A stretch of DNA of 64,000 nt, from NCBI GenBank assembly GCA_947561395.2, contig OX387193.1:11036001-11100000 (forward strand). Direction: 5' to 3'. This document shows positions 11,282-21,712 of this stretch, piece by piece; the first letter of the stretch is position 1; the number at the start of each line of letters is the position of its first letter. The position numbers and the translations under genes are program-made. Below the pieces are notes generated by a model. The model was not told the origin of the DNA. It worked only from the letters and a program-made list of their open reading frames with translations, and ran no database searches. The stretch comes from Buxus sempervirens (Eukaryota; Streptophyta; Magnoliopsida; Buxales; Buxaceae).

Positions 11282-11922
11282 TCATGGTTTGTATTTATCA
11301 CTCGTAATATCTCTCAACCCCAATCCTGGAAATAGATTCTGCAAATTAAAATAAGTTTTGTTACATTCAATTCAAAACAATGTAATCCAAAAAAAAAAAA
11401 ATCCAAAAGAGAATGAGAGCATGAGCCACTTACATCAAGTTCTTTCTGGATATTCTTAGGTCTCTTCGTGGGCTTTCTAGTTGGTTTGGATCCAGTCATG
11501 AGAAGAATATCCGCTTCAATCTCTTCCCTTGTTAGCGAAACTGAGAACGTCGGTTTCTTGAACTTCTTCTTCTGTTGAGATTCTTCGATCTTTGAACATT
11601 CGGCAAACTTAATCGGAATCCTTTTAGAAACAGGAACAGGTTGCTTCGGTCTCAGATTCCACGGTTTCTTCACTTGATCATCACCGTTGCAGCTGCCACC
11701 GTTTTTCTCTCCATCTCCTCCGTTTGCATCAACTTTGGAAGTCGATTTATTGTTCGTCGGAGACTCTTCTTTAGTCACCTTACGAAATCGGATCACGAGC
11801 TTCCTCTTAACTTCTTGATCTCCGTCCACCCTACTTTCGTCATTCTCTGGTTTCTCGATCACGTACATGCATCGGTTTAGCGCTTCAGCCTCTTCGTAGG
11901 TTGCTTTAGCTTGAAGCACCAT
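11282..11922 (-). CDS. DUF1639 family protein, copy B (two exons, minus strand)
   Basis: Exon 1 is 11922-11434 and exon 2 is 11338-11282, with GTAAGT donor and TTTGCAG acceptor. The 181-residue product is almost identical to copy A. Differences are conservative (Asp to Glu near residue 29, Met to Ile near 112, Lys to Arg in the second exon). The frame and splice sites are intact. Its 3' flank (10850-11280) and upstream block (12010-12255) match those of the other copies. Copies A and B face each other about 5.7 kb apart as an inverted pair within duplication unit 1. DUF1639 function is unknown. The motifs are those described for copy A. Confidence 0.75.
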
Positions 11923-12009
11923 CTCTCCCAAGTGTTTGGATAGATCTGCTGATCGCTGATCGATTTCTGAGCTCCGGAACAGCTAGAGAATAAAAAATGC
12001 CAAGGAGTT

Positions 12010-12255
12010 CTACACGAAGGAGGAGTTCGAACAAAGAAACAACTTGTTAAGGAAGTCTTGACCTCGCTCAGAACTCACCACGGTGCCGATGATCGAGCTT
12101 ATCGTGCCGCGTTTCACGAAGAAGACGAAGAGAGGAATCCTGTCGCGAGGTGACTTGAAGCCATCTGTGTATCCACTCTGGTGGGAAAGCAGTGATCGAA
12201 CGTACGCCTTAGAAATATCGTCTGCCGCGCATTCCAGTTGTGATACCTGTAGCAA
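12010..12255 (-). other. Exon-like block upstream of DUF1639 copy B
   Basis: An 81-codon open frame containing SQLECAADDISKAYVRSLL and, further on, GTISSIIGTVVSSERGQDFL. In the + copies (4533, 17137) the frame is shifted by a few bases just after LLSH. This version may therefore be the least damaged. A donor-like GTGAGT follows the IIGTV codons. It may be an exon of an unrelated host gene carried with the DUF1639 gene. No family is recognised. Confidence 0.35.
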
Positions 12256-12539
12256 ACTCTTTATTGCTAGTTTTATTTTATACGATTTTACTTTTATATA
12301 AACACATAGGATAATCGCCTCCTATGTAGTATGTACTATTCTCAGTATTCTGTACATGGGATGAAATCTTCCGCATAGCTTCAACATGCCGTGGAGCATC
12401 CCACGGTCATTGTTTTTCAAGTGGTTCCACATAAGACATTTACAACAATGACTGTAAGATGCACTGAAAATTTCAGAATTTGGATTTGGGAGAAGAAATA
12501 GCAATAGAGTGGGTTAAATGGGTAGCCCACCTCGGTCCT

Positions 12540-15508
12540 AATGGTTAGGGTTTGGTATTTTTAAATCGGGTTATGGGCAGATTCAAGTTCAGCCCAACCT
12601 GCCCCAAATCCGATCTTAATATAGTAAAATAACATTTAATATGTTTGAGATATTATTTTAATATTTATTAATTATATATGAAAATATATATACATTTTTA
12701 ATTAATCTATTCTATTTAAAGAACTTATTTTTTTCATTTTATACTCCTACCGATTGACCAACCTCCATTACCAACCCGTTAGGGGCGAGGTTCATGGTTT
12801 ACCAGACCGGCTGGTAACAGTCCGTACGTATCGGCCAGTTTGAAGAGAGATCGGATGACATTGGATCGGTCGATATCGAGACCATTCCGATCCGAAAACG
12901 GTACCATTCAGTCCAGATTCATAGGGCTTGGATTCGGACTGGATCCACCAAGATCCAAATCCGGTTAAGTTGTAGGATATCCGAATCCGATTAAATATTC
13001 GACGAATTCTTCATATTTGTTATTGAATCCAAATATGGTTATAAAATCCATATTTGAATCTGATTAATTAACATTTGAATCTGATTAAATATGCAGATCT
13101 AGTTAAAAATCCCATTAAATTAGCCTTTTTTAAACCTACTACTTTAACATATAATATGTTAGCCTATTTACTTAAACACCCTTATAAAATTCAAAAAATT
13201 TCAATCGTACCTTAATTTTAATCGGATTCGGATCTTTATCGGATGGATATAGTAAGATCCAAATCCGAATCCTATTATTAAATGGATCTAATCTTTGGAT
13301 CGATATTTGATCCATCGGAAATTTAATTGGATAAAAATCCGATTAAATTAGAAAAATTTAATCAGAATCGAACTGTAATCAGATTAAGATCTAACCCATT
13401 GACAACCCTAGTCCAGAACAGTACTGATCTAGTCCGAAAAATTTTAAATATAGCAATAAAATCCAAAAAATAGGCAAATTTAATTTATATTGTTAAAAAT
13501 TATAAATGATAGATATAAATATAATAAAGTTGATATTATATGTTATAATATCAAATTATAACTTTATATTATAATATTATAACATATCATTATTTTTCAA
13601 ATTATATTATCACAAAAAGTAACATATAACATATAATTTGATATTATATGTTATATTTGTCATAGCATATAATTTGATATATGTTAAATTATATTTAAAA
13701 CAACTTATAATGTTAAATTATATGTCAAATTATATCATATTTTATAACATATAATATGATATACTATAATGTCAAATTATAAAAAATAACATATTATTTG
13801 TTATAACTATTTGTTATAATTATAACATATCAAATTATAATCTACAATTTGACATTTTAACATAGATTTTCAACTTTATTATATCTTATATCAATCACCT
13901 ATAATATATAATAATTATAAATTAATTTTCCTTTCTTTTTGGCCAGTTTTTAAGTTTTTCGATCCTTGATCCCAGTCTAGAAAACTATGGTAGGGTTTGC
14001 TATTGGCAAAACCCTTGTAGGTCAAGTTTGAGTTCACGAAAACCTGCCTTGAACCAGCCCCGTTGCCATCCCTATTTAGGAGATGATACTTCCATGCATG
14101 CAAAAAGCAAAATGACATTGTCTGCTAGTTAAGGGTGCATTGGCCCTTCTGTTGAAGTGTGATGCGGTTAGTTGCTTTTATTTCATTTTTGCATTGGAGC
14201 TTGGGTTTGTATCTTTATGGACGCATGATTGTGAGTAGGGATGGCAACGGGGTAGGTTATGGTGAACCTAAACCATCCTATAAGGGTTTAGCGAATACCA
14301 ACCTAACCCACCCGTATCAGATTGGCAATGGGTGGGCTAGGGTTAACTTGCTTTGGTGTATGAAATGCCAAGGGAAAAAAAAAGGTGTTTTAAAAAAGCT
14401 ATATAAATTAATAAAATATTTATTTTACTTATGATATATATGAAAATAAAATTTTAAACATATCAAAATGATGTTTTAATAAAATCATGTTCTGGATGGG
14501 TTGGGCCAAATCCAGTGGCGGAACCAGGACTCCAAATCTTTGGGGGCAAAATAGAAATTTCAGTTAACACTTCTCATTAAATATAGAAATTTCAATGAGT
14601 TAGGAAGGGCAAACTAGAAATTTCAGAAGGGGCAAAATATAAAATTTCAATTAAAAAATATAGAAAACTATATATATTTTTAATTAAAAAATAAAAGTTT
14701 AGGGGGGACAATTGCCCTCATTGAACATAAGGTGGATCCGCCACTGGCCAAACCCAAACTTGCTCCTAACCTGATTTTAACAATACCAAATCCTAATAGT
14801 TAGAAGTGGGATGGGTTATCCATTAAACCTGCCATATTACCATCCTTAGTTACCAGCATGGGGCTCTTCTCAATATTTCTCTCTTCCTCTTTATTATTTT
14901 TTCTTCTACAAGTATAACGGGACTCTTTCTATAACATTTTTATAAAGGACTCTTCTCATACCAAAAGTCTTCAAAAAGACGAAGAGAATTTGGTAATCCC
15001 ATCCAAAGGATTTACGGTAGGTTAAAAAAATATATATATACTTTGCTTATCCATTTTACATATATATACTAATTTCAATATTCTCCTCTAAATTTTTAAT
15101 CCATTTAATTTTTATTTTAAAATAAATTTACTTAAATAAGGCAAGATTGATTGCAGGCCTTAGAGGATAAGACGTTTGAGAGGCTAAATGCAACTCTAGA
15201 CCTCAATCTGAACGAGCTTGATCGCTATTGGTATTATGGAAAACAATGTTTATGTTATAAACTATGGACGCTTTGCTTTTCATTAAACAATATACTAGCA
15301 AGGTGCACGTGCAATACTACACGTCATGGGAGGGAATAGTTGCATAACTGAGTCTGATTATTGAGTTTCAGAAAAGTTAAGGCATCTTTTTTACCATTGT
15401 ATCCTTTTCTTAATGTATCTTCACGATGGTATTATGGCTGTTATGGAAAGCCTTGCACTTTGGTTGGCGCAAATTCCAACGGGCGCCTCGCGTTATATAT
15501 AGTATAGA
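12540..15508. repeat. R2 block: second hAT-like AT-rich block of unit 1
   Basis: A diverged relative of 7740-10840 in the same order: R2a about 12540-14070, spacer, R2b about 14235-14860, tail to 15480. It lacks the 9556-9974 MITE and carries a different MITE at 14513-14746. At its right edge the minus strand reads TCTATACTATATATAACGCG from 15508, after an A, which resembles a Helitron 5' end. This hints that some R material was carried by a Helitron. No intact gene is present. Confidence 0.5.
14513..14746. mobile_element. hAT MITE (234 bp) with near-perfect 8-bp target duplication
   Basis: The termini are CAGTGGCGGA and TCCGCCACTG, a perfect 10-bp inverted pair typical of plant hAT MITEs. 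The flanks are GCCAAATC (14505-14512) and GCCAAACC (14747-14754), which match at 7 of 8 bases. The related R copies at about 10090, 29765 and 34155 read straight through (GGGCCAAACCCAAAC), giving the empty site. Confidence 0.85.
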
Positions 15509-15530
15509 TTTATGTATGTATTTTAGTTTA

Positions 15531-16649
15531 CTAGTAAATATGCATGTACGTTGTACGTAAAAATTTCATTTAGATCAAATGTAAAAAATAATAAGGAGAC
15601 AAGATGAAAGATAATGATGATAAAAGATGTATATCTATACTAGTATATAAAGAGAACTGCCCAGACTCTGGTCTTATAATATATGCCCAAATCACCCGTA
15701 AGATTTTCCCTATTTTACCAATCCACATCAGCATAACAAAACCACATGCGTTTTGGACTCTTGCTTAACGTGGTGTTGTTCTTTTTAAGTGGACAAACAA
15801 TAAGGGGCTTCGTACTTTTTATAGTAGTAAAGATTTAAAACGATTATTATATTTAATATATTTTAGTGAAATCAGTTTTATTTTAGAGAATTTTTATAAG
15901 ATTAATTTATATTTGATGTATATTTGATTCGATTCTAATGCTTTCTTAATTATCTTAAACATGTTCTTATAATTTTAAAATTACAAATTTAATAATTAAT
16001 AATATCAATTTTAATAATTATATTCTTAAAAATTAGCTTGAAAATATGCAGCTTCATCGAAAGACACATAGTTTCACATTGCAATTTTTATTGTAAATTG
16101 TTGATTTTCTTTTTCTCATTTAAAACATGGAGAGATTGTTATATATAGTTGTCATATATTTTATATTTTGAATGATATTAATAAATTGTGAAAGATCTTA
16201 ACAAATTATTTACATGATTCAAACTTACGAATATATTACTTAAAATAATTGTCATTTTTACAACCTTCACCACCACCATTCCATGTATGCTAATTTCTAT
16301 TCCTGATCTATAATATGCATCTCATTAATGAAATAGGTAAATCTATTATCATCAATAAGTAAATAATATTCTTGAAAAATAATATTAAATATCTCTCAAT
16401 TTAATTCTTCTTTAATTTTGTTTTTCTTTAATGAATTAGTCTAACTCTTATTTAATTTATTTGATTTTTGTTTGCCTTTTACGCAGTACTTAATTGAGAT
16501 ATTAGAGTAAACTAAATGTTTAGTAACCACAAGGTAAATAATTTATTTACTTTTGAAATGAAATTAAATAAAGATTTTAGAGGAGGGTAATTTAGTTATG
16601 CAAAAATGATAACAATTTAGATAGTTCGTGCTTTTAATAGTAGTATAGA
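15531..16649 (-). mobile_element. Candidate non-autonomous Helitron (about 1.1 kb)
   Basis: On the minus strand it starts at 16649 with TCTATACTACTATTAAAAGC, preceded by A. It ends at 15531 with CTAG followed by T, and a TACGT-ACA-ACGTA hairpin lies about 13 bp before the end. A 5' TC, 3' CTAG, terminal hairpin and A/T target fit Helitron rules. No Rep/helicase is encoded. The span has no recognisable gene. The hairpin is short, so confidence is moderate. Confidence 0.5.
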
Positions 16650-17136
16650 TATAGATTAGATACTTCAAAACTTTGTGTTTGATTTTTTCACAAAACTATA
16701 TCCAAATCATCACAATACTTTTCTATTCCATTTAATTAATCCGATTTTTGTTTTTAGAATATTTTTAAGATTTAGGATTTACCCTGTGTTATTGAATCCA
16801 TATTAATATATAAAAAATCTGATTAAAAAGGTTTTATTTTGTTGCATATCTACCAAATAACAGACACGTTTAAGTATAACCATGATCGAATCATATAGTG
16901 GGATCTTATAGAATTTCGTATTTATATCACTATGCATCAAACATACAAAATTTTATGTCGTATTGAAGAATGACAAATTTTAGGTAGAATCAGAATATTC
17001 TACAAACAAACAAAAGAAAAGAGATTCTAAAAGAAAAAAAAAATTCTTTGTTCATACATAAATATTACAAATTTTGTGCCTATCACTTACTCGTAATATC
17101 TAACAAATTACAAACTATGACTCTGAAACCGCTTGG
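16545..17136. repeat. Left flank of unit 2, duplicate of 3935-4532
   Basis: Near-identical to the sequence left of copy A. It includes the remains of an inverted DUF1639 3' flank up to about 17135. The match to unit 1 begins abruptly at about 16545, which helps place the duplication boundary. Confidence 0.6.
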
Positions 17137-17501
17137 TTGGAGATCGCAATAAAGAGTTTGCTACAGGTATCACAACTGGAATGCGCGGCAGACGATATTT
17201 CTAAGGCGTACGTTCGATCACTGCTTTCCCATCATAGTGGATACTGGATACACAGATGGCTTCAAGTCGCCTCACGACAGGATTCCTCTCTTCGTCTTCT
17301 TCGTGAAACGCGGCACGATAAGCTCGATCATCGGCACCGTGGTGAGTTCTGAGCGAAGTCAAGACTTCCTTAACAAGTTGTTTCTTTGTTCGAACTCCTC
17401 CTTCGTGTAGAACTCCTTGGCATTTTTTATTCGATCTCTAGCTGTTCCGGAGCTCAGAAATCGATCAGCGATCAGCAGATCTATCCAAACACTTGGGAGA
17501 G

Positions 17502-18142
17502 ATGGTGCTTCAAGCTAAAGCAACCTACGAAGAGGCTGAAGCGCTAAACCGATGCATGTACGTGATCGAGAAACCGGAGAATGACGAAAGTAGGGTGGAC
17601 GGAGATCAAGAAGTTAAGAGGAAGCTCGTGATCCGATTTCGTAAGGTGACTAAAGAAGAGTCTCCGACGAACAATAAATCGACTTCCAAAGTTGATGCAA
17701 ACGGAGGAGATGGAGAGAAAAACGGTGGCAGCTGCAACGGTGATGATCAAGTGAAGAAACCGTGGAATCTGAGACCGAAGCAACCTGTTCCTGTTTCTAA
17801 AAGGATTCCGATTAAGTTTGCCGAATGTTCAAAGATCGAAGAATCTCAACAGAAGAAGAAGTTCAAGAAACCGACGTTCTCAGTTTCGCTAACAAGGGAA
17901 GAGATTGAAGCGGATATTCTTCTCATGACTGGATCCAAACCAACTAGAAAGCCCACAAAGAGACCTAAGAATATCCAGAAAGAACTTGATGTAAGTGGCT
18001 CATGCTCTCATTCTCTTTTGGCTTTTTTTTTTTTTGGATTACATTGTTTTGAATTGAATGTAACAAAACTTATTTTAATTTGCAGAATCTATTTCCAGGA
18101 TTGGGGTTGAGAGATGTTACGAGTGATAAATACAAACCATGA
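17502..18142 (+). CDS. DUF1639 family protein, copy C (two exons)
   Basis: Exons are 17502-17990 and 18086-18142, with a 95-bp intron (GTAAGT..TTTGCAG). The product has 181 residues and is the unit 2 counterpart of copy A in the same orientation. Unlike copy A it has Glu at residue 29 and Ile at 112, as in copy B. This suggests gene conversion between copies or a mutation private to A. Frame, splice signals and the DUF1639 motifs (WNLRP, SVSLTREEIEADILLMTG, NLFPGLGL) are intact. The upstream exon-like block is at 17137-17352. Confidence 0.75.
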
Positions 18143-19956
18143 TCTTCAACCAAGCGTCTTCAGAGTCAAACTTTTTAATTTGTCAGATATTACAAGTGAG
18201 TAATAGCACAAAATTGGTGATATTTATGTATGAACATAGAAATGTGGGGTTTTGTTTTTTTTTGGTTTGTAGAATCTTGTTATTCTACATAAAATTTGTG
18301 ATTCTTCAATAGGACATAAAATGTTTTATTTCATAAGAATCTTGAAGGGACCGAACTAGTAGGAGGATTAGTGAGATTCAAGCATTCATAAGTACAGGAG
18401 AAAAAAGGGGCATGGAGATGTGTAAGAAACAAATTAAATGTAGTGGCTGAGTGAATTTGCTTTACTCATTCTTTCCCCTGTTATCAGCTACATTTTTTGT
18501 GGGTTTTGTTTTCACATATCTGTTATCTGTGTCTTTCCATCTCATATACACATTTTGAAGCTTTAATTAGGCAAACAGTTCTTTATTGGGAAAATTACGG
18601 AAGGTCATTTTTCAAGAATATTTATAAAAACATACCACTAAGATCCAAATTTGCAAAAGCATACCACTTTTCAAGATTAATTGCCCTGCAGGGTCAGTGT
18701 CTGTTGGGCATTTTCAAATGACAAAATTACCCTTGTTTAAAAGAGGGAGAAGGAGAGGAAACACGTGATTTACCTCTCCTTCTTCCCTAAATCCCATCTC
18801 CCATTTTCGCCCAACTCAACGAACCAGTGGGAACATGAAGGAGGTCGGACGGACGCCACTGCCGTTTGTTTCCATCTCTCTTCCCCTCTCTCATTACACC
18901 ATCGGAACGAGAAGTAGGCTCCATTCGTTTATATTTGTTGCTGTTTTGGTGGATCAGGAGGCAGCAGCACTGGCGGCAACGGAGGTTGCATTTGTGCTAC
19001 AGCCAGGACAACGTAGAGGTCTTCAATTCACAATTGTGCCTGGACCTGCAGTTACTTCCCCTTATGATGCGCTTCATTAGTATGGTATACACTGGTAACA
19101 TATCAGCTTCACCAGAAGAGGGGATTATGAACAACTTTAAGAACTGTAAGAAAACAAAAAGTGGAAAGTTTGTCTGTAGGAGTGTTATTAAACGGTTGTG
19201 GCTGGGTTATAAGCCAAGAAGCTATGTATTTTCATTTGTTCTTGTTGTTATGTTTTCCTTCATATTTTTCTGTTTCCTTGGTAATGTATGTACATAATCA
19301 TGGCAGCAAGAGCCGAGCTGCTTGGTGAAACGGTTTTATCACCGATGTTGTTTTGTTTTAGCCGAAAGGAAAGAAAAAAAAAGAATGTTGTTTCACCACT
19401 TTCTCTCTCTCATGCAAGTCAAATTAACCATGTATTCCAACTCCAGCTATTTAAATTTGATGCAGTCTTATTAGAAAGCTTGAGCTCATGTTTGTTGATA
19501 CTGAACGCTTTTTCATATAGCAGGTTTCGTTGGTTTGGATTAGAAGAAATGGAGAGAAATGTCCATTAGATGTACATAGTCTTTGCTCAGACGCATAACG
19601 GCTTATGAATACTGGACTGCAAGTTGAGTAAGTGGGTGTTTTTATAGAATGAAAGGCGAGGATCTGATCTGAGCTGGAGCATCTACTGAAATTTTAAGAT
19701 AAGCAGTGTGTTCGAGGTTAAAGGAAATTCTGGGTAAACCTAGAAGTAAAAAAGTCGATTCTTGGTATCACAATGTGTTGATTACGGTTTCTTTTCTTCT
19801 TAATTACTTAAACATCATGCTTATGATTACCAACAAAGAAGCCAAGCACATATTCGCACGAAGCCAAGCAAGAAAGAGGAAAGTAATGTTCCTCTTGCCT
19901 TTGTAATGTTATTACAGGACATTCTGTTTGTAGGTTGCACTGTAATCACTACAAAA

Positions 19957-20430
19957 AAGTCGACTTTTACCGGCGGTAGAATCCCGCTGGTAAAAGTCAA
20001 ATTACCGCCGTTAAATATTTAATGGCGGTAAACCCTACCGCCGCTTAATACCGAGCCGCTAAACGAATCGGTGACACCCACAACGGTGGTAGCAAAATTA
20101 CCGCCGCTATTTCGGAGAAATAGCCGACGGGAATTTAGCGGCGGTAATTATCGCCGTTAAAACCCGTTTTACCGGCGGGGTTTTCCTCCGCTTAATAAGA
20201 AATTTTTAACGGCGGAAACATTTATCGCTGCTAATACCTACTATTAGCGGCGGTAATTACCGCCGCTAAAATCCTCATGTGCTTGCATATGCCTTTAGCG
20301 GCGATAAGTACCGCCGCTAATACTTTGTATAAGTAAAATACGACTCAGGTTTTAAGCGGCGGTAATTACCACCGCTTAAAACTTTTGGCTTTTAGCGGCG
20401 GTAATTACCGCCGCTAAAAGCCTTTACCTG
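19957..20430. repeat. CACTA 3' subterminal palindromic array
   Basis: Around ten degenerate copies of GCGGCGGTAATTACCGCCGC. Two are close to perfect near 20243-20262 and 20394-20418. The array matches 2786-3228 in inverse orientation. Confidence 0.85.
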
Positions 20431-20864
20431 CATATACAAAAATTATAATTAGTGCCATGAAAATCCTGTAAAATACCTCATTTCGTAGCAAATTTTATAA
20501 CAAATAGAGCAAAAGAATTACAAAAAAGAAAGTGAATTAAAAGAGATTCTAATAAAATTAAAATACTCCAAACATTCATGTCATATAAATTAAACTAAAT
20601 AACAGTAAATTGATGGTTTCCATTAACAAGTGATATTGCAACTCGTATCAATTTAATAGCCCTGCATGAAAATAACAATGAATCATGCGTCAGTAAAATT
20701 ATAAGTAGACAAATCAATTTAGCAAATATATATATATATATAGAACCGAAGCTATATTGTGTTACTCACCTCAAATAATAAGAATGCATGTCTATCTAAA
20801 ATCCCGAGGAGGACTATCATTTGCAGAAGTTTCGCCAGGAGACTATAAATTGTAACAAAGATCA

Positions 20865-21480
20865 TTAAGTGTGGTATTTAAATATAAAGATGATATGAAT
20901 TTGTGCTATATGTATTTTTGTAAGGCATTTATATAATACCTGTGTTTGACGGTTACTCATCATTAAGTTTCTAAATTCTTCAAATTCTCTGGCATGCTGT
21001 GCAACAGTTGCTTCAATTGTTTGTCGTTGTTGCATCTCGTCTTCTAGCCGCTCTTCTGTACGTTGCAATTGTTCTCGCATCCTATTAAACTCATCCATAT
21101 CGACATACCGAGATGACGTACTCGAGGATGCACTACCACCCCACAGCCTAGTGGGCGTGTGGCCAAACCCACAACACCGCATCCTACCATGTGTGTCATG
21201 CCCCATGACTTGAGTATATACATCATCTCGGGCTCTCGAATCTGGCGTGCCTTGTTCCATGATAGTTCGCATTTGATCCTGAAAAAATATTTATGCAATC
21301 ATTGAGTTATCAAAATAGATGCTAATAAAGTTAATCGTATGCTACAATTATACCTACAATAAGAGGAAATAACTTACTATCTTGTCAGCTGCTTCATCAT
21401 TGATTGGCGTGCCATCTTTTCGAGTATACGTTCTTATAAAAGTCTCAGCACGGCCCGCCAATCCCTAATGAAAAAATATG
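20865..21480 (-). pseudogene. Remains of the CACTA second gene (Transposase_24-like)
   Basis: On the minus strand, exon-like blocks at about 21470-21380 (GRAETFIRTYTRKDGTPIND-like, with an intact GTAAGT donor) and about 21284-20940 (MRTIMEQGTPDSRARDDVYT, then a Glu/Arg/Gln-rich coiled-coil-like tail ending before GTATTA). They correspond to the last two exons of the copy at 1737-2268. The exons equivalent to 1020-1296 are missing here. The family is the plant Ptta/En/Spm accessory transposase, which binds subterminal repeats. As it stands the gene has no 5' part. Confidence 0.7.
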
Positions 21481-21712
21481 GTGTTAATTCATCATAAATC
21501 ATTTAAACATCCACAAGCAGAAATTAATACAATTAACTCGATTAAAAAGATGAAGAAATATAAAAACAAAGAACACATGTAGAGATAAATAAAGAAAAAA
21601 TAATAAAAATTTCGACGGCATCTCCCCTAAAAATAGAGGGTTGTCCAGACCGAATTGGTCTAAAATAAAGCCATTCAACCTGAAAAACAAAAAAGAATGC
21701 AAAACGTAGCAT

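Noticed and set aside
11641-11880. Open frame antisense to DUF1639 (also at 4936, 17544 and 31326)
   Set aside because: It mirrors exon 1 of the DUF1639 gene in every copy and has no independent support.
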